Origin: Candidatus Bathyarchaeota archaeon
GTDB taxonomy: Archaea; Thermoproteota; Bathyarchaeia; Bathyarchaeales; UBA233
Direction: 5' to 3'
Length of the DNA stretch: 5,753 nt
NCBI GenBank assembly: GCA_023488835.1
Contig: JAMDCS010000010.1
Span: forward strand, 1 to 5,753
This document shows, one piece after another, positions 1 through 5,590 of the stretch. The notes beneath the pieces are model-generated. The model saw only the letters and a list, made by a program, of their open reading frames with translations, was not told the DNA's origin and did no database searches. The first letter of the stretch is position 1; the number at the start of each line of letters is the position of its first letter. The position numbers and the translations under genes were made by a program.

Positions 1-657
1 AGCCAATTTTATGTCGTTGATTTCTTTTACTTTTTTTGTTATTGTTTTGAGGATAATTGACGCTGCATTTAAGCTTGCTTGGTCGGTGGCTGCAACTGTC
101 AACTCCAAGTTAGCAATTGAGGCGTCTGCCGTAGGGATCGGGTTGTACGCTAAACCAAAATCCTGTCCTGCCTTGAGCCCTGACGTGTTTTCCAACGTTT
201 CTTTTACGGTGCCTTCGGTAAAACCGATGTTTGCGATACCACCATAAATAACCAGTGCACCTTTTTGGAGCGCCGCTCCAACTTCTTTGCAGGCGCTCAC
301 TATTTGTGAGTAATCGGTTTTTTTCTGCTCGTCCACTTTTGCTCCAATGGCTATGATGATGACGTCGCTTTGGGTAACAGCTTTTTTTCGGTCGTTGCTG
401 ACGCTTATTTGTCCTGAGTTGAGGTGGCTTTTGAGTTTAGTTTCAACTTGTGATTGAGAGCTGGGAGTTTTTCCTTTTGCCACCTTTTTTATAACTGTTG
501 GGTCAGCGTCAGTGCAGATAACCTTAAACCCTGCTTCCGCGAAAGCGTTAGCATAGAGGATTCCTTTTTGCCCGCATCCAACCACGCTCACAGTGTATTT
601 TGAGCGTCTCTCATTGGTATCTACCTCTTCGGGTTTTATGTTTAAAACTGTAGGCAT
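1..657 (-). CDS. Divergent nucleotide-sugar dehydrogenase (UDP-Glc/GDP-Man dehydrogenase family), N-terminal part
   Basis: Partial gene: 219 codons are open from ATG at 657 to the left edge with no stop, so the C-terminal half is missing. The protein begins with about 20 unassigned residues, then a Rossmann fold: VSVVGCGQKG (residues 23-32, a GxGxxG NAD loop), an acidic residue ending the second strand (D50), SDVIIIAIG (97-105), and SGLKAGQDFGLAYNP (159-173). These match the order of blocks in UDP-glucose, UDP-ManNAc and GDP-mannose dehydrogenases, which oxidise an NDP-sugar twice to the uronate using NAD. Two family motifs are altered: the usual TVPPGTT becomes GGIANIGFTEGT (139-150), and the usual SPER becomes NPIP (172-175). 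The catalytic Lys/Asn and Cys would lie beyond the edge. The start is supported by GGAG 11 bases upstream, which is a rather long spacing. The gene follows the phosphomutase by 34 bases on the same strand, which fits a sugar-nucleotide operon. Family assignment is fairly secure; substrate is unknown. Confidence 0.75.
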   Translation of the reverse strand, partial: MPTVLNIKPEEVDTNERRSKYTVSVVGCGQKGILYANAFAEAGFKVICTDADPTVIKKVAKGKTPSSQSQVETKLKSHLNSGQISVSNDRKKAVTQSDVIIIAIGAKVDEQKKTDYSQIVSACKEVGAALQKGALVIYGGIANIGFTEGTVKETLENTSGLKAGQDFGLAYNPIPTADASIANLELTVAATDQASLNAASIILKTITKKVKEINDIKLA

Positions 658-691
658 CGACGGATTTTCTCCAGACCACGCTTTTGGATTG

Positions 692-2062
692 CTATATAGT
701 TTCTAATATTTTTTTAAGCCTTGAACTGTAGTCTTCAACTAGCTTTAATGCTTTTTCTTGGTTTTTCGCTTCAGCGTATAAGCGGAAAACTGGTTCGGTT
801 CCGCTTGGCCGAATCAAGATGGCGCTGGCGTCGCTAAACCAAATTTTTACGCCGTCAATGGTGCTGACGTTCTCGCTCTTCACCTGCTCAAAGATTTTCT
901 GCTGTAGAATTTCTTTTTTGTCGTCTGGGCACTCGATTTTTCCTTTCTCAATGAAGTACTGCGGTTGTTCAGCAACGAGTTGAGCAAGTGACTGCCCAGT
1001 TTCAGCCATGATATTAAGCAACAGCACAGTTGTCATCGCGCCGTCACGGACAGCTTGGTGTGGACCATAGAATACCCCGCCATTCTCTTCCCCTCCCAAA
1101 TTGGCGCTTAGTTCCTTCATTTTTTGGGAAACGGTTACACTTCCGACTTTTGTCCAAACCAAATCGCCCTTGTAAGCTTCAACGGTGTCCTTGATTAATG
1201 TGGATGAGCTAACAGGCGTGATTATTTTTGCGCCCGGATTCTTGAGCAGGTACTGTTTGATGATTACTGCGAAGGTTTTGTCTCCCCAATAAATCACGCC
1301 GTTTCCGTCAACAAAGATTGAGCGGTCAGCGTCACCGTCAAAAGCTACGCCCATGTCTGCTTTGAGTGCTTTCACAGTTGAAGCTAAATCGCCTAGGCTT
1401 TCGGGGCGTGGCTCGGGCATTCTTCCAGGGAAGGTGCCGTCGATGTTGGCGTTTATGCTTGTGATTTTGCAACCAAGTTCTCTTAACAGCGGCGGCGCGG
1501 TAAGTCCACCAACACTGTTTGCGGCGTCAACAACAACGTGGAAGTGTGCGTTGGCTATTTTTGTTTTGTTAACGTGTTTTTTTATGGCTTGGATGTATTC
1601 GTCGTTGATTCCAGCCAATTCACGCTTTGCGCCCAGTTTATCCCATGGTGCAAAGACAATTTTGTTGTCAAAGTAAATGTTCTCGATTTCAACCTCCTGC
1701 TCATGCGAGGTTTCGATACCGTCACTCCAAATAACCTTAATCCCGTTGTATTCTGGCGGGTTGTGGGAAGCAGTGATTAATACTCCGCCATCCATCTTGT
1801 GGTTTTTTACAGCAAATTGCAACGATGGTGTAGGTGCCATTCCAGCGAAGAACACATTGCATCCAGTGGCAGTTAAACCAGCAATCACTGCTTTAGCAAA
1901 CATGGGACCGCTGGTTCGAGCATCATACCCTAAGAGGAGATTTTTTTCTTTTCCGAAAAAAGTTCCAATTGAAGCTCCGACCTTGATGGCCATTTCAGGC
2001 GTCAATTCTACGTTGACTAGGCCTCGGATGCCGTTTGTTCCAAAAAGTTTTCGTGCACTCAT
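692..2062 (-). CDS. glmM: Phosphoglucosamine mutase / phosphomannomutase family (alpha-D-phosphohexomutase)
   Basis: Cytosolic enzyme of 456 residues, the usual length for this superfamily, that interconverts hexose(amine)-6-phosphate and -1-phosphate through a phosphoserine and a glucose-1,6-bisphosphate-type intermediate. All four active-site blocks are present in order: LFGTNGIRG (6-14), the catalytic loop TASHNPP (97-103, Ser99), the Mg-binding loop DGDADR (242-247), the sugar-selecting loop GGEENGG (323-329), and the phosphate-binding RPSGTEP (418-424). The N-terminal FGTNGIRG resembles archaeal and bacterial GlmM. The sugar loop is GEENGG rather than bacterial GlmM GEQSGH or PMM/PGM GEMSGH, so phosphoglucosamine, phosphomannose and phosphoglucose are all possible substrates; several archaeal members are bifunctional. 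The ATG at 2062 lies 41 bases after the nucleotidyltransferase stop, with only a weak GAG-type ribosome site. The neighbours on both sides are sugar-nucleotide genes, so it most likely makes the sugar-1-phosphate used by the nucleotidyltransferase. Confidence 0.88.
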   Translation of the reverse strand: MSARKLFGTNGIRGLVNVELTPEMAIKVGASIGTFFGKEKNLLLGYDARTSGPMFAKAVIAGLTATGCNVFFAGMAPTPSLQFAVKNHKMDGGVLITASHNPPEYNGIKVIWSDGIETSHEQEVEIENIYFDNKIVFAPWDKLGAKRELAGINDEYIQAIKKHVNKTKIANAHFHVVVDAANSVGGLTAPPLLRELGCKITSINANIDGTFPGRMPEPRPESLGDLASTVKALKADMGVAFDGDADRSIFVDGNGVIYWGDKTFAVIIKQYLLKNPGAKIITPVSSSTLIKDTVEAYKGDLVWTKVGSVTVSQKMKELSANLGGEENGGVFYGPHQAVRDGAMTTVLLLNIMAETGQSLAQLVAEQPQYFIEKGKIECPDDKKEILQQKIFEQVKSENVSTIDGVKIWFSDASAILIRPSGTEPVFRLYAEAKNQEKALKLVEDYSSRLKKILETI

Positions 2063-2103
2063 GTAACTTTCAACTCTGTCTTATTAACAGTCTATCTTGG
2101 GTT

Positions 2104-3177
2104 TTAAAATGTTTCAGTAACTTCCTTTGCTGGGCATACCACTTGGCCATCATGCATGTGAACGCTGTCTTTAACTTTAGCGTGGTCGCCGACTACACAG
2201 CCCTTGGGAAGCTTAACGCCTTTGCCTATTTTTGCCCCTTCGCCAACGATTGCTCCGTTGAGGATGGCGCCGTCGGCAATTTGAGCTTCTGCAAAGATGA
2301 CTGAATTGGAGATTTGTGCGTTTGCGCCCACTTTGACGTTTTTGCCTAAGATTGCGTATGGGCCAATGACTGCTTTTTCCCCGACAAAGACGCCTTCGTC
2401 CAACGCAACGGGCATCTTCAAATCGTAGGTTCCCGGATTCTCCTGTTTAATGTTTTTTGAGATAGAATCGAGGACTATCTTGTTTGCCTCTAAGTACTCT
2501 CGGGGCTTGCCAATATCTATCCATAAGCCGTTGATGCAGTGCCCACACAACTTTCCCTCTTCTGCCAACTTGGGAAAAACTTCTCGCTCAATAGAAACTG
2601 CTCTTCCCTCAGGAATGTAATCGAAAACTTGCGGACTTAGAACGTAGGCTCCAGCATTTATTAGGTTGCTTGGTGAATGGCCCCTGGCTGGTTTCTCCAC
2701 GAACCGCTTGATTGTGTTGCCTTGGAGTTCCGCTACGCCAAAACTGCATGGATCATCGACTTTGCAGAGCGCAATCGTCACAAACGCACCAGTTTTTCTA
2801 TGGGTCTCAATAAGTTCTCGGTAGTTAATGTCGGCGTAGATGTCGCCGTTCAACATGATAAACGGCTCGTCATGCCCAATTAGCTTTTCGGCTTTCTTTA
2901 GTGGACCACCTGTACCCAGCGGCATTTTGGGTGGGTCAACGGAAAATCGGACTCTCAGGCCGCATTTTGATGGTTTATGCTGACGGATATAAAACTTGGT
3001 TAATGCGTTGACTGCGAGGATAGCTTCGTCTACGCCGTTGTTGGCTAATCGTTCAAAAGTCCATTGAAGTAGAGGCTTGTTAACTATGGGAAAGAGAGTT
3101 TTAGGCCTAGAGCAACTTAATGGTCGTAGCCTTGTGGCGAAGCCGCCTGCTAAAATCAACGCTTTCAGAGGTGTCAC
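2104..3177 (-). CDS. Sugar-1-phosphate nucleotidyltransferase with LbH tail, GDP-mannose pyrophosphorylase-like
   Basis: A 357-residue protein that would join a nucleoside triphosphate to a sugar-1-phosphate, releasing pyrophosphate. The N-terminal nucleotidyltransferase domain (about 5-235) shows LAGGFATRLRPL (9-20), RPKTLFP with Lys26 (24-30), LGTGGPL (87-93), the metal aspartate in LNGDIY (109-114), FVEKP (159-163), NAGAYVLSP (174-182), SIEREVFP (195-202) and WIDIGKPREYLEAN (219-232). The SIE-EVFP and DIG-P-YL blocks closely recall eukaryotic GMPPB and archaeal GCD1-type GDP-mannose pyrophosphorylases. The C-terminal part (about 256-345) carries hexapeptide turns (VFVGEKAVIGPYAILGKN and VGEGAKIGKG) of a left-handed beta-helix, often used for oligomerisation or regulation. 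I see no clear sign that it is an acetyltransferase, so GlmU is less likely. The start is the GTG at 3177; a CTG at 3168 is an alternative (see findings). It heads the putative operon. Family is secure; the nucleotide (GTP versus UTP or dTTP) is inferred. Confidence 0.88.
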   Translation of the reverse strand: MTPLKALILAGGFATRLRPLSCSRPKTLFPIVNKPLLQWTFERLANNGVDEAILAVNALTKFYIRQHKPSKCGLRVRFSVDPPKMPLGTGGPLKKAEKLIGHDEPFIMLNGDIYADINYRELIETHRKTGAFVTIALCKVDDPCSFGVAELQGNTIKRFVEKPARGHSPSNLINAGAYVLSPQVFDYIPEGRAVSIEREVFPKLAEEGKLCGHCINGLWIDIGKPREYLEANKIVLDSISKNIKQENPGTYDLKMPVALDEGVFVGEKAVIGPYAILGKNVKVGANAQISNSVIFAEAQIADGAILNGAIVGEGAKIGKGVKLPKGCVVGDHAKVKDSVHMHDGQVVCPAKEVTETF

Positions 3178-3182
3178 CTTGA

Positions 3183-3218
3183 GTATGCAGTAACCTATTG
3201 ACTCGTTTTTATATAAAC
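3183..3218 (-). promoter_or_regulatory. Archaeal-type promoter of the sugar-nucleotide operon (TATA box)
   Basis: TTTATATAAA at 3208-3217 read on the minus strand is a near-ideal archaeal TATA box. Its centre is 35 bases upstream of the GTG at 3177. With the usual 25-27 base distance to the start point, transcription would begin near 3186, giving a leader of roughly 9 bases. Position and sequence fit well; the start point itself is inferred. A second identical box lies 52 bases further upstream. Confidence 0.65.
3194..3218. repeat. 25-bp perfect direct repeat, copy 1 (proximal to the nucleotidyltransferase)
   Basis: Bases 3194-3218 are identical to 3246-3270, starting CCTATTGACTCG on the plus strand and ending TATATAAAC. 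The two copies are 52 bases apart, start to start, and the 27 bases between them are not repeated. The repeat carries the TATA box of the promoter described separately, so it spans roughly -31 to -7 of the predicted transcript on the minus strand. Confidence 0.95.
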
Positions 3219-3245
3219 AATTATGGATAGCGCTCTGAATTTTAG

Positions 3246-3270
3246 CCTATTGACTCGTTTTTATATAAAC
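3246..3270. repeat. 25-bp perfect direct repeat, copy 2 (distal)
   Basis: Second exact copy of the 25-bp unit at 3194-3218. It includes an identical TTTATATAAA at 3260-3269, a 10-bp palindrome that could act as a TATA element on either strand. On the minus strand it would start a transcript near 3238 with a leader of about 60 bases before the nucleotidyltransferase. Confidence 0.95.
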
Positions 3271-3310
3271 CAGCAGAAACCTAAAGGGGTAGGCGGTATT
3301 TGCGCTTTTT

Positions 3311-3340
3311 CAAGTCAACAAAAGGTTGAAGAAAAAACAA
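3311..3340 (-). terminator. Candidate U-rich terminator of guaA
   Basis: Just after the guaA stop, the minus strand reads TTGTTTTTTC (3340-3331). It is followed by a small hairpin, TCAAC with GTTGA around a 5-base loop (3329-3315). Archaeal termination relies mainly on U-rich tracts, so this is a reasonable end point for guaA and would separate it from the downstream operon. The hairpin is weak and lies after, not before, the T-run, so it is not a bacterial-style terminator. Confidence 0.35.
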
Positions 3341-3348
3341 TCTGGTGC

Positions 3349-4899
3349 TTATTCCCACTCGATAGTTGCAGGCGGCTTGTGGGTAACATCGTAAACCACT
3401 CGGGTTACCTGCGGAATCTCGTTTGTTATTCTGGTGGAAATCTTCTCAAGGACTGGGTAGGGAATCTTGGCAAAGCTAGCTGTCATGGCTTCACGGCTCT
3501 CCATCGCTCGTACTGCAACAACGTAACCGTAAGCGCGCGCATCACCCTTAACGCCCGTGGCTTTCGTGTCCGTTACCACCGCAAAGTACTGCCAAAGGTT
3601 CTCAGCTAAATTATTCTTTTCAATCTCTTCACGGACAATCTTGTCAGCTCTTTTTGCAATGGCGACCTTTTCGTCGGTTAACGGTCCAATTATCCGTACG
3701 GCTAAACCTGGTCCTGGGAAGGGTTGGCGGTTAACGATTTCTTTGGGTAAATCCATCATTCTTGCGACTTTACGGACTTCATCTTTGTAGAGGTCGCGGA
3801 GCGGTTCAAGGATTTTCTTGAACTTTATCTTCTCTGGCAAGCCCGCCACATTGTGGTGGCTTTTGATTTTGTCCGAGTTTTTGCGGAACCCTGATTCAAT
3901 TCTGTCTGGGTAGATGGTGCCTTGGATTAGGTATTCGGCGCCAGATTCATTGGCGATTTCCTCAAAAACCCTGATGAATTCTTCGCCCATTATCTTCCTC
4001 TTGGTCTCAGGCTCTGTGACGCCTCTTAGTTTAGCCATGAACCGTTCTTGGGCGTTGGCTACGATGAAGCGGATGGGAAATTTCTGGAAGGCTTCGCGGA
4101 TTTGCTCTGTTTCGCCTTCCCGCATGAATCCATGGTCAACATAAACCGCAGTTAACTTTTCACCCAGTGCTTTTGCAGCAAGTGCAGTGGCGACGCTTGA
4201 ATCGATGCCTCCGCTTAAACCGATTATAGCTCTGGCTCCACCCGTCTCGGTTTGGAGTTCTTTCACCATTTTTCCTATGAGGTCTTCCATCTGCCAGTTA
4301 GCTTGGCACTTGCAGACTTGGAAGATGAAGTTTTGAAGCATCCGCATACCGTTTTCGGTGTGGATGACTTCGGGGTGCCATTGCAGACCGTAAATTGGTT
4401 TTGTCTTGTGCCTAAACGCTGCGACAGGGCAGTTTTCCGTGTGCGCTAAGGCTTCAAAGCCTGGTGGCGGAGAGAAGACGGTGTCGCCGTGGCTCATCCA
4501 AACCTGCTCGCTCTCACTTAACCCTTCCAGAACGCCCACGGGCTTGTCAATTGACACTTGGGCGATGCCGTATTCTTTGCAGGCTGCAGGTTCAACTTTG
4601 CTGCCGGTCAATTGAGCTAACAGTTGATGCCCATAGCATAAACCAAGAATTGGCAAGTTAACCTCTAAGATGCGTGGGTGAAGTTTGGGTGCGTTTGGTT
4701 CGTAGACGCTTGAGGGTCCGCCTGAAAATATTAAGCCTTTAACGTTGAATTTCTGGTTTAGAGCCGCTACTTCTTCGGGTGATATGTCGTGGGGTACGAT
4801 TTCTGAATAGACGCCGTGTTCCCTGATTCTTCTGCCGATAAGGTGGCAGTATTGCCCGCCAAAGTCAAGAACCAGTATGGTGTCGTATTTTGCTTGCAT
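3349..4899 (-). CDS. guaA: GMP synthase (glutamine-hydrolysing), fused single-chain form
   Basis: Converts XMP to GMP with ATP and glutamine, the last step of guanine nucleotide synthesis, in the cytosol. The 516 residues carry the three expected parts: a class I glutamine amidotransferase domain (about 7-195) with LDFGGQY (11-17), nucleophile Cys88 in GLCYGHQ (86-92) and His175/Glu177 in WHPEV (174-178); an ATP-pyrophosphatase domain with the P-loop SGGIDSS (229-235), VDHGFMREGE (254-263) and IQGTIYPDRIESG (325-337); and a C-terminal dimerisation domain with FPGPGLAVRI (394-403) and the terminal KPPATIEWE (508-516). All catalytic residues are present and the ends are intact. Some archaea, such as Methanocaldococcus and Pyrococcus, split this enzyme into two subunits; here it is one chain, as in bacteria. 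The ATG at 4899 places the N-terminus just before the first beta strand. The upstream ribosome site is weak, consistent with a short leader. It is 171 bases upstream of the sugar-nucleotide genes and divergent from the Lrp regulator. Confidence 0.97.
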   Translation of the reverse strand: MQAKYDTILVLDFGGQYCHLIGRRIREHGVYSEIVPHDISPEEVAALNQKFNVKGLIFSGGPSSVYEPNAPKLHPRILEVNLPILGLCYGHQLLAQLTGSKVEPAACKEYGIAQVSIDKPVGVLEGLSESEQVWMSHGDTVFSPPPGFEALAHTENCPVAAFRHKTKPIYGLQWHPEVIHTENGMRMLQNFIFQVCKCQANWQMEDLIGKMVKELQTETGGARAIIGLSGGIDSSVATALAAKALGEKLTAVYVDHGFMREGETEQIREAFQKFPIRFIVANAQERFMAKLRGVTEPETKRKIMGEEFIRVFEEIANESGAEYLIQGTIYPDRIESGFRKNSDKIKSHHNVAGLPEKIKFKKILEPLRDLYKDEVRKVARMMDLPKEIVNRQPFPGPGLAVRIIGPLTDEKVAIAKRADKIVREEIEKNNLAENLWQYFAVVTDTKATGVKGDARAYGYVVAVRAMESREAMTASFAKIPYPVLEKISTRITNEIPQVTRVVYDVTHKPPATIEWE

Positions 4900-4925
4900 A
4901 CAGTAGGCTCAGAACTATTGGGGTT

Positions 4926-4942
4926 TAGGCTCTAATTTAACA
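4926..4942 (-). promoter_or_regulatory. Candidate TATA element for guaA
   Basis: On the minus strand TTAAATTA (4940-4933) lies about 37 bases upstream of the guaA ATG at 4899, at the right distance for a start near 4910 and a short leader of about 10 bases. It is a weaker match to the archaeal consensus than the element upstream of the nucleotidyltransferase. The absence of a good ribosome site before the ATG is consistent with a short-leader transcript. Confidence 0.4.
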
Positions 4943-4983
4943 TTACTATCTATTTTCTGCTAAAGCAAGCGTTATTGAATTCT

Positions 4984-5001
4984 TGCCAAGTTGATTTGGC
5001 A
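4984..5001. promoter_or_regulatory. Perfect inverted repeat upstream of the Lrp promoter, possible operator
   Basis: TGCCAA and TTGGCA form exact 6-bp arms around a 6-base spacer. The site lies about 30 bases upstream of the Lrp TATA element, in the divergent region shared with guaA. Lrp-family proteins bind short dyads of this kind. That this is a binding site is inference; the dyad is seen directly. Confidence 0.4.
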
Positions 5002-5017
5002 TCCATTGCTTCGCGGG

Positions 5018-5038
5018 AAAAACTAAACTTTTATTAAC
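5018..5038 (+). promoter_or_regulatory. Candidate promoter of the Lrp-family gene
   Basis: TTTATTAA at 5030-5037 resembles an archaeal TATA box and is preceded by a purine-rich stretch (GGGAAAAACTAAA, 5015-5027) in the place of a BRE. The predicted start is near 5058-5062, about 50 bases before the preferred ATG at 5113. Palindromes lie on either side of it (4984-5001 and 5074-5086). Confidence 0.5.
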
Positions 5039-5073
5039 TTAATCGTCTGATTATCAAAAGGATGTTCCAAAAA

Positions 5074-5086
5074 AGCCAGTTTGGCT
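5074..5086. promoter_or_regulatory. Second inverted repeat, in the Lrp leader, possible autoregulatory operator
   Basis: AGCCA and TGGCT are exact 5-bp arms around a GTT spacer, 13 bp in all. It shares the GCCA/TGGC half-sites with the dyad at 4984-5001 and sits just after the predicted start point, where a bound regulator would block the polymerase. It could alternatively form a small RNA hairpin in the leader. Confidence 0.4.
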
Positions 5087-5112
5087 GAAAGAACGTGCAG
5101 GACGCGATGGTT

Positions 5113-5556
5113 ATGGAATTGAATGAAACCGACGTAAAAATTCTCAAAGGCCTCTTAGAGGACGCGAGGTTTTCAAGCAGACAAATTGCCAAGAATGTTG
5201 GCGTTTCAGTCGGCACAGTCTTATCTAGAATTAAAAAGATGGAAGAAGACGGCTTAATCAAAGGTTACTCCGTTATTTTGGACCATGAAAAACTCGGCTA
5301 CCAACTAACGGTAGTTACCGAAATCACCGTTTCAAAGGGCAGGCTTGTGGAGACAGAAAATGAAATAGCCAAAATATCCAATGTATGCGGAGTCTACGAC
5401 GTCACCGGCTTAACCGACGCCATCATCGTTGCCAAGTTCAAGAGTCGAGAAGACCTCGGAGCATTCACCAAAAGACTACTAGCGCTGCCATACATCGAAC
5501 GCACCAACACCCACGTAGTCTTAACTACAGTGAAAGAAAACTTCCGTTTACTCTAA
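5113..5556 (+). CDS. Lrp/AsnC-family transcriptional regulator
   Basis: A 147-residue DNA-binding protein (from the ATG at 5113), typical in length for the feast/famine family. The N-terminal MELNETDVKILKGLLEDARF is the standard lead-in. The helix-turn-helix covers about 21-49 (SSRQIAKNVGVSVGTVLSRI, then EEDGLIKGY). The RAM/ligand-binding ferredoxin-like domain runs about 64-141, with VTGLTDAIIVAKF (97-109) in the position of the usual G-x-D effector-loop segment. Such proteins form dimers and octamers and often sense amino acids; many repress their own gene. Possible starts are GTG 5095, ATG 5107 and ATG 5113; AGGA at 5099-5102 lies 4 bases from the second and 10 from the third. I prefer 5113 because it gives the family-typical N-terminus. 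It diverges from guaA and converges on a serine acetyltransferase-like gene. The ligand and targets cannot be read from the sequence. Confidence 0.93.
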   Translation: MELNETDVKILKGLLEDARFSSRQIAKNVGVSVGTVLSRIKKMEEDGLIKGYSVILDHEKLGYQLTVVTEITVSKGRLVETENEIAKISNVCGVYDVTGLTDAIIVAKFKSREDLGAFTKRLLALPYIERTNTHVVLTTVKENFRLL

Positions 5557-5561
5557 AAGGA

Positions 5562-5590
5562 TAAGCCGAAAAATTAGGGCTTAGCTTTTT
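5562..5590. terminator. Hairpin plus T-run between convergent genes, candidate bidirectional terminator
   Basis: TAAGCC (5562-5567) and GGCTTA (5578-5583) make a perfect 6-bp stem with a 10-base loop, followed on the plus strand by GC and TTTTT (5586-5590). On the minus strand the stem is followed by TCCTTTTAG. The placement right after the Lrp stop (5556) and over the stop of the facing serine acetyltransferase gene (5574-5576, in the loop) is what a shared terminator would look like. The function is inferred. Confidence 0.45.

Noticed and set aside
11..247. Plus-strand ORF of 78 codons at the left edge with a hydrophobic N-terminus.
   Set aside because: It is antisense to the nucleotide-sugar dehydrogenase, whose conserved motifs on the minus strand explain the region.
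691..700. CTATATAG just upstream of the dehydrogenase as an internal promoter.
   Set aside because: It coincides with the last codons and stop of the phosphomutase (ACT ATA TAG) and the short 34-base gap favours co-transcription; spacing alone is not enough to call it.
2098..2110. TTTTAAAA at the nucleotidyltransferase stop as a promoter for the phosphomutase.
   Set aside because: A/T-rich match to a loose consensus that overlaps a stop codon; the operon arrangement is a simpler explanation.
1353..2304. Several plus-strand ORFs of 80-129 codons opposite the phosphomutase and nucleotidyltransferase.
   Set aside because: They are antisense shadows of well-supported genes, overlap one another, and show no domain features.
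3194..3270. The 25-bp direct repeats as a CRISPR remnant or as target-site duplications of an insertion.
   Set aside because: There are only two copies with a 27-base A/T-rich spacer and no cas genes; 25 bp is too long for a normal target duplication and the spacer carries no element ends.
3223..3609. Plus-strand ORF of 128 codons starting between the two 25-bp repeats.
   Set aside because: Most of it lies antisense to the guaA 3' end, and its protein has no recognisable domain or consistent composition.
5062..5088. Eight-codon ORF (ATG to TGA) in the Lrp leader, preceded by AAAAGG, which could be a leader peptide.
   Set aside because: So short that it is expected by chance, its codons show no run of a regulatory amino acid, and the palindrome it contains is better explained as an operator candidate.
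5034..5261. Minus-strand ORF of 75 codons across the Lrp leader and helix-turn-helix.
   Set aside because: It is antisense to a clear Lrp-family gene and resembles nothing.
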